A stretch of DNA of 41,794 nt from Methanoregula sp. (lineage in GTDB: Archaea; Halobacteriota; Methanomicrobia; Methanomicrobiales; Methanospirillaceae). Below are positions 16,646 to 25,991 of the stretch, one piece after another. A program made the position numbers and the translations under genes. Within the stretch, counting starts at the first letter, position 1. Each line of letters begins with the position of its first letter. Location: positions 1 through 41,794 of the forward strand of contig JAPKXX010000042.1 of NCBI GenBank assembly GCA_026394595.1, in the 5' to 3' direction. The notes beneath the pieces are model-generated. The model did not search any database, had not been told where the DNA came from, and saw only the letters and a list, made by a program, of their open reading frames with translations.

Positions 16646-17317
16646 ATGGATCTGATTCTGGCCATGGATTTACAGCACGGGGTAGTCGTGCAGGGAAAAG
16701 CGGGCAACCGTGCCGGCTACCTGCCGCTTGACTGGGGGCTTTCCCACACCGCGGAACCTCTCCGTTATATTGCTGAAATTAATCCAAAATATCTCTATAT
16801 TGCCGACCTTGACCGGATTGAAAAGACGGGATCCCATGATGATATTATCAGAGCATGCGCACAGAGGGTTGCCTGCTGTTATGTAGACCGTGGGATTAGG
16901 ACACCGAATGAATATCTTAAAGGAGATCATATTGTCAACGTGATCGGGACAGAGACCTGTGGTGATGATCTGTCACGGTACCGTGATGGTTTTCTCTCCA
17001 TCGACATCAAGCATGGAAAGGTGATCCCGTCTGGTCGTATACCGATCGATGTGCTTGTGGAAGCGGAACGGCTGGGATTTGAAGGATGCATCATCCTGAA
17101 TCTTGGTGCAGTCGGCACCCGAAGCGGGATCGATGCAACCGGTCTATGCATCCTGCGATCTGCCTACACTGGAAAGCTTCTGTACGGGGGGGGCGTCTCA
17201 ACGATTGACGATCTCCAACAGCTTGCCCGTGCCGGATTCGATGGGGCCATCATCGCCACGGCAGTCCACAGTGGCACAGTCCCGCTGGCATTGTTACAGG
17301 AGGGATGCATGTGTTGA
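16646..17317 (+). CDS. HisA/HisF-family TIM-barrel protein of unknown substrate
   Basis: A 223-residue (beta/alpha)8 barrel related to HisA/HisF, close to the archaeal group often called hisAF-related. Visible are ILAMDLQHGVVVQGKAG at the first strand, YIADLDRI, CCYVDRGIRTPNEY, and the phosphate-binding ends LLYGGGVSTIDDL and GFDGAIIATAVHSG. The ORF track starts at 16613, but the ATG at 16646 begins at the first barrel strand and follows a TATA-like element (CTTTAAT, near 16608) at the distance of a near-leaderless transcript. The family is not histidine biosynthesis in most methanogens; its reaction is unknown to me. It is divergent from mfnB and overlaps tmk. Confidence 0.78.
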   Translation: MDLILAMDLQHGVVVQGKAGNRAGYLPLDWGLSHTAEPLRYIAEINPKYLYIADLDRIEKTGSHDDIIRACAQRVACCYVDRGIRTPNEYLKGDHIVNVIGTETCGDDLSRYRDGFLSIDIKHGKVIPSGRIPIDVLVEAERLGFEGCIILNLGAVGTRSGIDATGLCILRSAYTGKLLYGGGVSTIDDLQQLARAGFDGAIIATAVHSGTVPLALLQEGCMC

Positions 17318-17928
17318 TCACGCTCGAAGGGATCGATGGAACCGGGAAAAGCACACTCCATGCAGCGCTCGCAGGACTGCTTTCAGACCTCCATCCGGTC
17401 TTCACTCGGGAACCCGGCGCGACATGGGTGGGAGATTCGGTGAGGCGCGCAATCGCGGAGCAGACCGATCCGGTTACTGAGGCACTTCTTTTTGTTGCCG
17501 ACCATGCCGCACACCTCGCAACCGTTGTTCGACCTGCCCTTGATGAGGGAAGGATCGTAATCTCTGACCGGTACATTGACAGCCGTTATGCATACCAGTC
17601 CGTCACGCTGGAAGGCATCGTGCCCGAACCCCTTGGATGGCTTCAGTCGCTCCACAACGGATGGACGATTGTTCCGGACCACACGTTTCTTCTCGTTATG
17701 CCTGTCGATGAAGCGCTGTCACGGCTGAAGGAAAAGAACGGGAGGGAGCATTTCGAACGAAAGGAAATTCTCGAAAAGGTGCAGAAGAACTATCTGGCAC
17801 TTGCCAGAAAAGACCCCTCACGGTTTGTTATCATCGATGCATCATTAGAAAAAGAAGAAATTCTCCAGTTTGTCGCAAAGGCGATCAGGCAGTTTTCTGG
17901 ATCGTCACGATCACGTCGCCGACGCTAA
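17311..17928 (+). CDS. tmk: Thymidylate kinase
   Basis: Phosphorylates dTMP to dTDP. The P-loop [11 protein letters not shown] is at the N-terminus, followed by the substrate region FTREPGA, the DRY motif ([14 protein letters not shown]) and a lid-like stretch [16 protein letters not shown]. The ORF track begins at ATG 17305, but AGGAGGG touches that codon with no spacer; GTG at 17311 has the correct spacing and gives the usual [10 protein letters not shown] start (205 residues). The start overlaps the end of the HisA/HisF-like gene by 7 nt. The last 44 nt overlap the end of valS on the other strand, where the protein ends in an unusual basic tail (SSRSRRRR). Confidence 0.93.
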   Translation: MLITLEGIDGTGKSTLHAALAGLLSDLHPVFTREPGATWVGDSVRRAIAEQTDPVTEALLFVADHAAHLATVVRPALDEGRIVISDRYIDSRYAYQSVTLEGIVPEPLGWLQSLHNGWTIVPDHTFLLVMPVDEALSRLKEKNGREHFERKEILEKVQKNYLALARKDPSRFVIIDASLEKEEILQFVAKAIRQFSGSSRSRRRR

Positions 17929-20479
17929 TCACATCTACCTTCGCCCCTCCCTCCATGTATGAGAACTTCGGGGTGAATGCGTGGTCAGGCACCAAAACTT
18001 CGGTCCCTTCGAGAGTGATTAGTTTCGGCGGATTGACCAGTTCCTGCGGTGAAAGTACACGGATTGCGTTCATGAATGCTGGTGCCTTTTTGCGGAAGGC
18101 GGGACCCACAACTGAGCGGTTGAACTCGATATCAGTGACTATACGGTCAAGTTTTGCGGTGTCAGTACGCCAGAATACATCAGCGTTCAGGGTGCGGGCG
18201 GCATCTCCCGCATCCTCGATTGTATGTGGTGCATATATCGTCACCCTGCCAAGAGGTGCGTTGAGTGCAAGACCCGAATCGTGTTTGTATTTTCGCACAT
18301 CTCCAACGATTTTTACAAGGAGGTCACCTTCAACGTACGCCTGCGGGTCATCGTAGGTGAACGTGACCCAAGGCTGTTTATGGACACTTGTTTTGTTTAT
18401 ATAAAAATAACATTCTTCAGCAAAATAGGGGGTGAACGGGGCGAGCATGCGACATATTGCGTCATACGCAGTATAAAGCACAAGGCATGCACTCCTGCGT
18501 GATGCATCTTTTGTATACAGGCGTCCTTTTACCAGTTCGATGTAGTTGTCCGCAAGTATGTCCCACGCAAACTCTCTAATCGCCTTTAATGCCACATCGA
18601 ACTGGTACTGTTCCATCGCATCGGTGACCTTTCCGATTATGTTGGAGAGTCTGGTAAGCAGCCATCGGTCAGCGAGTGAGGTGACCGGAACGTTCTTTTC
18701 TATCCCTTCTTTATCCAGCTGTAATAAGACGAACCTTGCGATATTCCACATCTTTGTCTGGAACCGTGATGCCGCAACCACATCATTCCAGTTGAACATG
18801 ATGTCCGATCCCGTGGTGGCGCCCATTGCAGCCCACTGACGGAGTGAGTCGGCGCCGTACTTGCAAAGGATATCTTCGGGTACGATGATGTTGCCCCGGC
18901 TCTTGCTCATTTTAAATCCGTCCTGCCCTAGTACCATACCATTTATCAGGATCTGGTCCCAAGGGCGGTTGCCAGTGAGTGCAACCGACCGCAGGATTGT
19001 ATAGAACGCCCATGTCCGGATAATATCATGCCCTTGCGGGCGGATTTGTGCAGGGAAGATTTCAGGACTACTGTGGCCGTCCCAGCCGGTGACATAGAGC
19101 ACCGAGATCGACGAGTCCATCCATGTATCGAGGACATCCTTTTCTGCTGCAAACTCCTTGCCCCCGCACTTTGGGCACGCTTGTTCAGGTTTTGTAAGCG
19201 TCGGGTCCACAGGAAGATCGTTTTCATCCGGTACAACCATCTCATTGCACTTTTTGCAGAACCAGACCGGAATGGGGGTCGCAAAAATTCGCTGGCGCGA
19301 GATACACCAGTCCCACTCCATCTGTTCGACCCAGTTCTCCATACGGCGCAGCATATGTTCCGGGTACCACGTGATCTGGTGTGCCGCGTCAAGAATTTCA
19401 TCCGGCTTGATTTTGATGAACCACTGACGTTCGGAGAGGATCTCGATGGGGGTCTTGCAGCGCCAGCAGGTGCCAACCCTCTGTCCGAGGGCTTCCTGTT
19501 TTCGCAGGATCTTTTTTTCCTCCATGTCAGAAAGGATTGCCTTCCGGCAATTGGCAGCGGTCATTCCCTCATACTTCTGGGCGAGGGCGGTCATTTTCCC
19601 CTGGCGATCAATCGCCTTCCTGAGCGCGAGGTTGTGCTGTTTCCACCAGTGAACATCCTGTTTATCTCCGAACGTACAGATCATAACGGCACCGGAACCA
19701 AATGCGGGATCAACAGCCTCGTCCCGCACGACCGGCACCAGATGTCCGAAGATCGGTACCTTAAGCGTTTTTCCTTTCAGTTTCTGGTAGCGTGTGTCAT
19801 CGGGATGAACGGCAACGGCGACGCATGCAGCGAGGAGCTCGGGGCGTGTGGTCGCAATTTCTACACTATCGAAATCAAAATAATTGAGCCGGGTGTCCCG
19901 TTCATCATATGCGACCTCAGCAAATGCGATTGCAGTCTCGCACCGAGTACAGAAATTAACCGGGTGTTCGCTCTGGTAGATGTAGCCGGATTTCAGCATC
20001 CTCAAAAAAGAGAGCTGGGTCTTTTTAAAATACTCCGGTTGCATCGTGATATACTCGTTGCTCCAGTCAACCGAGAATGCCATCCTGCGCAATGTCTGGC
20101 GCATCTGCCCGATGTTTTTTATGGTCAGCTCGCGGCACATCCGCCGGAACTCCTCACGCGAAACGTCATTTTTTGTGATATTATTGATCTCTTCGACTTT
20201 GACTTCTGTCGGGAGTCCGTGGCAGTCCCAGCCCTGCGGGAACATCACGTTGAATCCCCGCATCCGTTTATAGCGGGCGAAAAAGTCGATATAGCACCAG
20301 TTCAGCGCATTTCCGACATGGAAGTTCCCCGTGGGATAGGGCGGTGGTGTATCAATGATGAAATGGGGTTTCTTGGAGTTACGGTCAAAATAAAAATCTT
20401 CGTCCCGCCATCGGTTTTGCCAGCGCTCCTCAACCTTTGCAAATTCATACGTTTTTGGCAGTTGATCAGAGAGTTCCAT
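17885..20479 (-). CDS. valS: Valyl-tRNA synthetase
   Basis: Charges tRNA-Val. Class I signatures are [15 protein letters not shown] (HIGH motif as HVGN) near residue 50 and KMSKSRGN in the second half. The [14 protein letters not shown] stretch and DTWMDSSIS are typical for ValS, not IleS. The editing domain ([17 protein letters not shown]) is present, as are zinc-type cysteine pairs (CWRCK; CKKC and CPKC). The ORF track starts at a GTG (20506); I favour ATG 20479 ([20 protein letters not shown], 864 residues), which fits a TATA-like ACTATATG about 30 nt upstream. A 490-residue antisense ORF (19028-20500) is a shadow. Its 3' end overlaps tmk by 44 nt. Confidence 0.95.
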   Translation of the reverse strand: MELSDQLPKTYEFAKVEERWQNRWRDEDFYFDRNSKKPHFIIDTPPPYPTGNFHVGNALNWCYIDFFARYKRMRGFNVMFPQGWDCHGLPTEVKVEEINNITKNDVSREEFRRMCRELTIKNIGQMRQTLRRMAFSVDWSNEYITMQPEYFKKTQLSFLRMLKSGYIYQSEHPVNFCTRCETAIAFAEVAYDERDTRLNYFDFDSVEIATTRPELLAACVAVAVHPDDTRYQKLKGKTLKVPIFGHLVPVVRDEAVDPAFGSGAVMICTFGDKQDVHWWKQHNLALRKAIDRQGKMTALAQKYEGMTAANCRKAILSDMEEKKILRKQEALGQRVGTCWRCKTPIEILSERQWFIKIKPDEILDAAHQITWYPEHMLRRMENWVEQMEWDWCISRQRIFATPIPVWFCKKCNEMVVPDENDLPVDPTLTKPEQACPKCGGKEFAAEKDVLDTWMDSSISVLYVTGWDGHSSPEIFPAQIRPQGHDIIRTWAFYTILRSVALTGNRPWDQILINGMVLGQDGFKMSKSRGNIIVPEDILCKYGADSLRQWAAMGATTGSDIMFNWNDVVAASRFQTKMWNIARFVLLQLDKEGIEKNVPVTSLADRWLLTRLSNIIGKVTDAMEQYQFDVALKAIREFAWDILADNYIELVKGRLYTKDASRRSACLVLYTAYDAICRMLAPFTPYFAEECYFYINKTSVHKQPWVTFTYDDPQAYVEGDLLVKIVGDVRKYKHDSGLALNAPLGRVTIYAPHTIEDAGDAARTLNADVFWRTDTAKLDRIVTDIEFNRSVVGPAFRKKAPAFMNAIRVLSPQELVNPPKLITLEGTEVLVPDHAFTPKFSYMEGGAKVDVISVGDVIVTIQKTA

Positions 20480-20611
20480 TCCGCAGGTCATTGGTCGTGA
20501 AATCACATATAGTAATCGAAAATTTTTCGGCTTTGGGGGGCACGCAGGGGCGAGCAGTCTTCCTCAAGTTTGGATACACAAACAAATTCTTTTCATCTGA
20601 ACACCCATACT

Positions 20612-21820
20612 ATGGCAATGGATAAGTATCCTGGATTGTTGCTTGCAGCGGTCCTTGCCCTATTTACTATCCTGCTTGCTCCGCTTGTTCATCCTGCATG
20701 GATCATGGGGCTTGTTGTTATCATCTCATCTCTTATGCTTTTCAGATTCTTTGACACCAAATACCTCACATATGCATTTGTTGTCCTGGCTGCGCTCTAT
20801 AGCATCGCGCTCCTTCCGCTATTCTATTTTTCCTGCACCCTTGCGATTCTTATTATGGGCGAGATCGTTTTTGGTTCAGGTGCCGACGACCTGAACACCT
20901 ATCTGTACTATATTATCTCAACAGCCTGGGCGGCAGTCCTTGTCATGGTGTATCTCAACCGTATGGTCCCGCTTACTATCATCTTCGGGCTTATTGCCGC
21001 AGTGCTCCTCAAGGTGATCCTGCTCAAATATGAGGATTCACTTGTCATCGAGGCGCTTGGTATCGCTATGACAATGTATCTGATTGATGAATTGAATTAC
21101 AAGGCAGACCTGCAGATAGTGGTCATAGCGGTAATAGTCGCGTTCACGTTTGGCTATTTTGCGTTCAGGTTCAAGACTGCTGATCTCTCCGGGCTTTTTT
21201 CTGTGGCGCTCGTCGGTATCATCCTTATCGTTTTTGCTGATGCCCGCTGGTTTTTGATTATGCTTATATTTTTTATCCTGGGCTCTGTCTCAACACGATA
21301 CAAATATGAATACAAGAAGAAAATTGGTGTCGAGCAGGGGCATGGCGGGGCACGGGGCTATCGCAATGTCTTTGCCAATGGTATCGCAGCTTCGGCCGCA
21401 GCGGTGCTGTACGGGGTCTTCGTTCGACCCGAATTCATTGTGCTTTATATTGGCTGTGTTGCCACAGCAGCGGCGGATACGATGGCGAGCGAGATCGGCG
21501 TTACCGGGGGGACACCGTATATGATCACTAACCTGAAAAAAGTTCCCATTGGCACGAACGGTGGCGTAACCTTGACCGGGGAACTTATTGCGGTGGTGGG
21601 GGGTTTTGTCATATCCATGGGTGCCCTGTTGCTTAACGTGATAACGCCCGAGATGGTTCTGATCTGCACAGTCGCTGGTTTTGTCGGTACAAACATTGAC
21701 AGCATTGTTGGCGCAACGCTTGAGAACCCTGGATATCTCGGAAATGCCGGGACAAACCTGGTTGCCACGATTGGCGGAGGGGTGTTTGCGGTTATGCTCT
21801 TTTTACTCTTAAAATTTTAA
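20612..21820 (+). CDS. DUF92-family membrane protein (TMEM19/phytyl-phosphate kinase-like)
   Basis: A 402-residue protein with about ten or more hydrophobic segments. The C-terminal half carries the DUF92 signature: GHGGARGYRNVFANGIAASAAAVLYG, ATAAADTMASEIGV, IGTNGGVTLTGELIAVVGGF and GTNIDSIVGATLE. Relatives in plants and cyanobacteria include the phytyl-phosphate kinase VTE6, which suggests a prenyl-alcohol or prenyl-phosphate substrate, perhaps in archaeal lipid metabolism; that is inference. The ORF-track start at 20570 adds 14 unlikely residues, so ATG 20612 (or 20618) is preferred. It converges with the membrane protein gene downstream, with only 22 bp between them. Confidence 0.85.
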   Translation: MAMDKYPGLLLAAVLALFTILLAPLVHPAWIMGLVVIISSLMLFRFFDTKYLTYAFVVLAALYSIALLPLFYFSCTLAILIMGEIVFGSGADDLNTYLYYIISTAWAAVLVMVYLNRMVPLTIIFGLIAAVLLKVILLKYEDSLVIEALGIAMTMYLIDELNYKADLQIVVIAVIVAFTFGYFAFRFKTADLSGLFSVALVGIILIVFADARWFLIMLIFFILGSVSTRYKYEYKKKIGVEQGHGGARGYRNVFANGIAASAAAVLYGVFVRPEFIVLYIGCVATAAADTMASEIGVTGGTPYMITNLKKVPIGTNGGVTLTGELIAVVGGFVISMGALLLNVITPEMVLICTVAGFVGTNIDSIVGATLENPGYLGNAGTNLVATIGGGVFAVMLFLLLKF

Positions 21821-21842
21821 AAAAATTCCTTGAATCCGTTTT

Positions 21843-22682
21843 TCAATACTTATACCAGCGCCCTTTGCTGTCATATTCCCCCGTCTGCTGCTGGATTGGA
21901 GCGAGTTTCCCCGAAATCAATCGGTAGAAACACGCCTTGTACGTATAGAGGAGCGGGACAAGAAAGGCAATCCAGCAGAAAATAATGAAGGCAGTGATCC
22001 AGACACCATCCGCCCCAATCATCGTAGTAATCTGATCAGACGTAAATGACTGAATCTGTGTAGTATTATATTCTGTGATGGGTTCAAGCCGGTCAGCAAG
22101 AAATGCGGTCCAGATGACCAGCATAGCAAAACTTGTGGTAACAAAAATCAACAGACAACCTGCAAAAAAGAGGATAACTTCCATGAGGTTGGCAGTGACA
22201 ACCTCGATGCTGCGTTGCAGGGACTCAAATATCTTTTTCCCCTCAAATATAACGGCTGTGTCATAGAAGAAGGTGAGCATAACAGTTGGGAGCACGACAC
22301 CAAAGACCAGAAATGTGAGTAACCCGGCATCAGGTTTTGCACCGATCAGCGTGAGGGTGAGCACAACCATCACAAACACAAGGAGGATGCTGAATGCGAT
22401 CACGAGGGTGGGCACGAGTAATCTGAAAAAGTTAGAAGTGCCGTCCGAAATCATACCCCTGAGCGAGCCACTGTTCTTTTTCACGGCCACGAGCATGCCG
22501 GAAATAAAAAAGAGCGCCACCAGCGAGAATATGAGCAGCAGCCGGGCAGTAAAAAAGGTTCCGGACCGGTTTAATACCAGCCAGAGCATGGCAGCAAGCA
22601 TTCCGCAGGCAATCCCCGGTACCCAGAGAACTGGAAGTCTTGTGAGGAGATCGATGGTGTCTTTGAATGCGGCAAGCGACAT
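21843..22682 (-). CDS. Multi-pass membrane protein of unknown function
   Basis: A 279-residue protein with about six membrane segments, for example VLWVPGIACGMLAAMLWLVL, ARLLLIFSLVALFFISGMLVAV, LVIAFSILLVFVMVVLTLTLIG and FIIFCWIAFLVPLLYTY. The pattern recalls the archaeal DUF7847-type membrane domain, but I am not sure. The C-terminus is short, polar and Tyr-rich (GEYDSKGRWYKY). It starts 2 nt after the stop of the pyruvate-kinase-C-like gene, so the two are co-transcribed and may work together. Confidence 0.78.
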   Translation of the reverse strand: MSLAAFKDTIDLLTRLPVLWVPGIACGMLAAMLWLVLNRSGTFFTARLLLIFSLVALFFISGMLVAVKKNSGSLRGMISDGTSNFFRLLVPTLVIAFSILLVFVMVVLTLTLIGAKPDAGLLTFLVFGVVLPTVMLTFFYDTAVIFEGKKIFESLQRSIEVVTANLMEVILFFAGCLLIFVTTSFAMLVIWTAFLADRLEPITEYNTTQIQSFTSDQITTMIGADGVWITAFIIFCWIAFLVPLLYTYKACFYRLISGKLAPIQQQTGEYDSKGRWYKY

Positions 22683-22684
22683 GA

Positions 22685-23275
22685 TCAGCGGACCCTCGGC
22701 ATCGCGACAATTTCGCGTACCTGCAGGTCGAAGAAGTTTGCCGTATGGGCCGGACGGATTACAGAGACGGTATCCGCACCGCTCATCGTGCCTCCGAGGG
22801 CAATGACTTCCTCATCAATCCTCACCACACCATTGTCTGCAGCGATCATTACACATTCCACCGCAACCTTGAGCCCGACTGCGACTACGCGGCGCAGTGC
22901 TTCTGCAATCGCCTCGGTGCGCGATCCCCCCCCGACTTTTGGAGAGCGTGAGAGCGCACGTTCAAGCCCGGACAGGGCGTGGGTGCCGGTGACGATTGTC
23001 ACGCCGCTCTTTCGTAGGGATTGTGCTGTCGCTGCATCAAACTCCCATTCGCCTGCTTTTGAAAATCCTACGACATGGGTTACTACGATAAGTTGTAGTC
23101 TTGTTCCTTTCATTGCCTCATAACACTTTTTTGCGGTCTCCCCCGATGTGCTCGCAATGACGATTTTTTTTATGTTGAGTTCTTTTGCCCGTTCGACAGC
23201 GAACCGGATCGCATCTCCGGTATTTGCCGGACCCGGCGCTTCAAAGTAATAGATATTTTTTCGAACAAACGCCAT
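22685..23275 (-). CDS. Stand-alone pyruvate kinase C-terminal (PK_C) domain-like protein
   Basis: A 196-residue protein that matches the alpha/beta domain normally found at the C-terminus of pyruvate kinase: NTGDAIRFAVERAKELNIKKIVIASTSGETAKKCYEAM, then IVVTHVVGFSKAGEWEF and GVTIVTGTHALSGLERALS. Independent proteins of this type are conserved in archaea (Archaeoglobus and methanogens) with no settled function. The catalytic barrel of pyruvate kinase is absent, so kinase activity is not expected; a sensory or ligand-binding role is possible. Followed within 2 nt by the multi-pass membrane protein gene. Confidence 0.8.
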   Translation of the reverse strand: MAFVRKNIYYFEAPGPANTGDAIRFAVERAKELNIKKIVIASTSGETAKKCYEAMKGTRLQLIVVTHVVGFSKAGEWEFDAATAQSLRKSGVTIVTGTHALSGLERALSRSPKVGGGSRTEAIAEALRRVVAVGLKVAVECVMIAADNGVVRIDEEVIALGGTMSGADTVSVIRPAHTANFFDLQVREIVAMPRVR

Positions 23276-23369
23276 ACTTACATTTTAATAAACAGGCAAG
23301 AAAAGCTTTGTCAGATGCCATTACTCTCATCCATCCTTGTATAGCATACACCAGTGTCAGGGAGATATG

Positions 23370-24539
23370 ATGATTACACTTGCCCTTGCCGGAAAACCCA
23401 ACTGCGGGAAATCGACATTTTTTAAAGCCGCAACCATGGCGAATGCCGAGATTGCCAACTACCCGTTCACGACCATCAACCCGAACTTCGGGGTTGCATA
23501 CGTTCGCACCAGATGCCCCTGTAGAGAGCTCAACCTCACATGCGGGAAATGTGTGGACGGGAACCGGTTTGTACCGGTAAACCTGATCGATGTGGCCGGG
23601 CTCGTCCCGGATGCGCACAAAGGAAAAGGCCTTGGCAACCAGTTTCTTGACCATCTGAGGCAGGCGGATGCGATCCTGCATATCGTGGATGCAAGTGGTG
23701 GAACCGACAGTGAGGGCAACCCTGTAGGTGTGGGCAGCCACGATCCTGAAGGGGACATCACGTTCCTCGGATTTGAGATGACCATGTGGGTATATGGCAT
23801 CCTTGAAAAGCACTGGGCGAAGCTGAACCGCCAAGCTCAGGGAAAAGGCTTCTCTATCCAGCAGGGGGTTGCCGAAGTTTTTACCGGACTCGGTATCACC
23901 CTGGAAGATGTGCGTGATATTGAGATCGCACTCAGGATTGATCTGGTCCACGCAAAGATGGAAGATCTTGTCCCGTTCTGTGCAGAGATCGTGAAGATCT
24001 CAAAGCCGATGCTTGTCGTGGGGAACAAGGTCGATGAGGCACCGGAAGCGCTGCGCGCAAAACTGGCAGAAAAGAAGGTTGCGTTTGCCAGCGCGGCATC
24101 CGAGCTCGCGCTCCGTAATGCCGCAGCGGTAAATCTCGTGAAATATCTCCCCGGGGATCCTACCTTCAGCATCGCGAATGAAGCGGCGCTCTCAGTTGCG
24201 CAGAAAGCCGGCTTGGCAAAGATTGCATCGGTCATGAAACAGACCAGTGGCACCGGTGTCCAGCAGGCGATCAACCGTGCCGTCTTTGAGCTGCTGGAAA
24301 GGATCGTAGTGTACCCTGTAGAGGACGAGAACCACTACTGTAATAAGCAGGGCGAGGTGCTGCCGGACGCTTTCCTGATGAAGAAAGGATCAACGCCCCA
24401 CGACCTCGCGAACCAGGTCCACACAGATATCGGCAAGGGGTTCCTGTACGCAATCGATGCACGGACAAAGATGCGGATAAAAGAGAGCCATCAGCTCAAG
24501 GATGGCGACATCATCAAGATCGTAAGTGCTGCGAAGTGA
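23370..24539 (+). CDS. YchF/Obg-like GTPase/ATPase with TGS domain
   Basis: A P-loop NTPase of the archaeal YchF-like group, usually ribosome-associated. Motifs in order: G1 GKPNCGKST at residue 7, G3 DVAGLV with the downstream GKGLGNQFLDHLRQADAILHIVDASGG, G4 NKVDEA, and a C-terminal TGS domain (from about residue 310; HDLANQVHTDIGKGFLYAIDARTKMRIKESHQLKDGDIIKIV). A cluster of cysteines (CPCRELNLTCGKC) in the switch region is typical of this subgroup. The ORF track starts too early; GGGAG lies 5 nt before the ATG at 23370 (23367 is an equally possible tandem ATG). Length 389. Confidence 0.93.
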   Translation: MITLALAGKPNCGKSTFFKAATMANAEIANYPFTTINPNFGVAYVRTRCPCRELNLTCGKCVDGNRFVPVNLIDVAGLVPDAHKGKGLGNQFLDHLRQADAILHIVDASGGTDSEGNPVGVGSHDPEGDITFLGFEMTMWVYGILEKHWAKLNRQAQGKGFSIQQGVAEVFTGLGITLEDVRDIEIALRIDLVHAKMEDLVPFCAEIVKISKPMLVVGNKVDEAPEALRAKLAEKKVAFASAASELALRNAAAVNLVKYLPGDPTFSIANEAALSVAQKAGLAKIASVMKQTSGTGVQQAINRAVFELLERIVVYPVEDENHYCNKQGEVLPDAFLMKKGSTPHDLANQVHTDIGKGFLYAIDARTKMRIKESHQLKDGDIIKIVSAAK

Positions 24540-24561
24540 GCGCGGGGGGTGCGGAACAGTA

Positions 24562-24590
24562 TGACATTTGTCATCCATTTGTCAGACAAA
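24562..24590. promoter_or_regulatory. Paired TTTGTC/TGACA inverted repeats after the YchF gene
   Basis: Two short palindromes lie within 29 bp: TGACATTTGTCA and TTTGTCAGACAAA (a perfect 13-mer around one central base). They fall in the 182-bp gap before the 106-aa protein gene, about 85 bp upstream of its TATA-like stretch ACTTTTTAAG. A regulator site for that gene is possible; a chance repeat is not excluded. Confidence 0.3.
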
Positions 24591-24721
24591 AACGCCGCGT
24601 TTTGATGAAAAAGCCTGTTTTAACCTGTTATTTTCCCGCGATAAGCCCGGTTTTACCGGAAACTTTTTAAGCAGACGGTTAATAACAGAGAAATCACCCT
24701 CAACAAGGCAGGAGGTGGGTA

Positions 24722-25042
24722 ATGGCTGCAGAGATCTATCAGGCGCAGGTGATCAGGAATTTCTTTGACACTATTACCGGGACAGACAGGAACCTGACCC
24801 GGATCTACATGTGTGTCATGAGCCTTGCCAAGCTCCGGATGGAAAGCCCGGAGAAGATGGTACACCTGCTCGACCAGATCAAGAAGAGCAAGATTAAAAA
24901 GGAGCTCTCGGTCGATATCCTCGACTATGTCTGCGATGTGGCGGTTCAGCTGGAGATAAACGCCGTGCAGACTGCATTCGGGGTCAAAGATATCAGGGAA
25001 CTCGCACAGGACTTCTCGGGCATCAGCGTCGATTCGCTGTGA
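24722..25042 (+). CDS. 106-aa protein of unknown function
   Basis: A small, mainly alpha-helical soluble protein, which I do not recognise beyond being probably conserved among related methanogens. Helical stretches include YQAQVIRNFFDTITG, LTRIYMCVMSLAKLRM, PEKMVHLLDQIKKSKIKKELSVDILDYVCDVAVQLEINAVQTAFG. It has a very strong ribosome site (AGGAGGTG) 4-5 nt before ATG, indicating high expression. Preceded by a TATA-like ACTTTTTAAG. A decayed second copy of its C-terminal half lies about 1.1 kb downstream (see 25992-26105), so this was a small family in the genome. Confidence 0.8.
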   Translation: MAAEIYQAQVIRNFFDTITGTDRNLTRIYMCVMSLAKLRMESPEKMVHLLDQIKKSKIKKELSVDILDYVCDVAVQLEINAVQTAFGVKDIRELAQDFSGISVDSL

Positions 25043-25114
25043 GTGCTCTGAAAAACTCCTGCCCTCTCGATTTTTCTTTTAATATTCAAATCGATAAATT
25101 ACCTAAATATTTCA

Positions 25115-25339
25115 TTATCCGCGGAAGGTCTTTCGTGATCTCCCGCGCCCTGCCACCCGCTCAAGATATTCGCGGGACGATAGAGGCATGTTCCGGGCGT
25201 TTTCAAAGAAGCTGTCGATCAGCTCGGCTTGCTGTCGGCTCCACTCGGCATCCGGTGTCCGCTTCACCCATGCAGCATAGTTCCTGACAAACGCGAGACG
25301 TTCTTGCCGGTTCGCTTTTTTGTCAAATGCCAATTCCAT
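25115..25339 (-). CDS. Small partner protein of the nucleotidyltransferase-like gene
   Basis: A 74-residue basic, helical protein (MELAFDKKANRQERLAFVRNYAAWVKRTPDAEW, then LIDSFFENARNMPLSSREYLERVAG). The start at 25339 is chosen over 25357 because it begins the helix-rich part and follows a G-rich sequence. It overlaps the end of the nucleotidyltransferase-like gene by 17 nt, a coupling that suggests the two work as a pair. Two-gene units of this type often behave as toxin-antitoxin or defence modules, but that is only context. I do not recognise the family. Confidence 0.6.
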   Translation of the reverse strand: MELAFDKKANRQERLAFVRNYAAWVKRTPDAEWSRQQAELIDSFFENARNMPLSSREYLERVAGRGRSRKTFRG

Positions 25340-25922
25340 ACTCGTCCCCCCGGACATCGAATTTTTTCATCCACGCTTTGAGGTTTTGTTGATCTAGGTC
25401 TTTCTTGAATATTTCGAAGAGATAGAGCGCATCCTCGATATCCTTTTCGGAGCCAAGATACAGTTTGTACGCGATCTGGATCTCGATCGGTGAAATATAG
25501 ACCGTTGCATCCGAAAGGTTCACTTCCACCCTGTCGCGGAAGACACGCTGGTCAACATCGTCCTTGAGAAATTTCAGTTCGATGTTCGGGATAAACTGAT
25601 CTATTCTCGCTATCCGGATGCCCATCCGGTTCATGAGCATATCATACAGCCCGTCAGTACCTTCCGCGTTCAGGAATTCATACCCTCCGGCAAGGAGAGC
25701 CGCATGAAGGTTCCTGAAAGCTTCCTTTTTGACACGGGGGATAAGGATGTCGATAGCTTCCGTACCCCGGGACCGCCCGAACAGGATGGCGACGTATCCG
25801 CTCACGATGACATATGGGGTGTGCGGTTCCAGCACACGGATGAATCCGAGGACAAACTGATCCAACAGGGTGAGATGTTTTTCGCTGAATGTGATCGTGT
25901 CCTTCGAGTACCGGATATCCAT
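25323..25922 (-). CDS. AbiEii-like nucleotidyltransferase-fold protein with degenerate active site
   Basis: A 199-residue protein with the nucleotidyltransferase-fold pattern in VIVSGYVAILFGRSRGTEAIDILIPR near residue 40. Related proteins read GxxxxxxGxxRxTxDID there, with catalytic aspartates; here the first is alanine (TEAID). Downstream is an acidic and aromatic-rich all-alpha/beta part (VRVEVNLSDATVYISPIEIQIAYKLYLGSEKDIEDALYLFEIF), as in AbiEii/DUF6036-like proteins. Co-transcribed with the small basic protein. It may be a toxin or an NTase-like antitoxin; the lost aspartate suggests reduced catalysis or a switched role. No ribosome site is visible, so the transcript may be leaderless. 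Confidence 0.7.
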   Translation of the reverse strand: MDIRYSKDTITFSEKHLTLLDQFVLGFIRVLEPHTPYVIVSGYVAILFGRSRGTEAIDILIPRVKKEAFRNLHAALLAGGYEFLNAEGTDGLYDMLMNRMGIRIARIDQFIPNIELKFLKDDVDQRVFRDRVEVNLSDATVYISPIEIQIAYKLYLGSEKDIEDALYLFEIFKKDLDQQNLKAWMKKFDVRGDEYGIGI

Positions 25923-25991
25923 ACGTATCCATGAATAGTGCTCGGGAAGAAAAGAGGGTATCGTTATCCGGGCAGATCCTGAAAATATCAG

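Noticed and set aside
17885-20479. Isoleucyl-tRNA synthetase as the identity
   Set aside because: The first domain ([13 protein letters not shown]) and length fit archaeal ValS better than IleS.
19028-20500. 490-aa plus-strand ORF
   Set aside because: Antisense shadow of valS; no recognisable domain and valS is certain.
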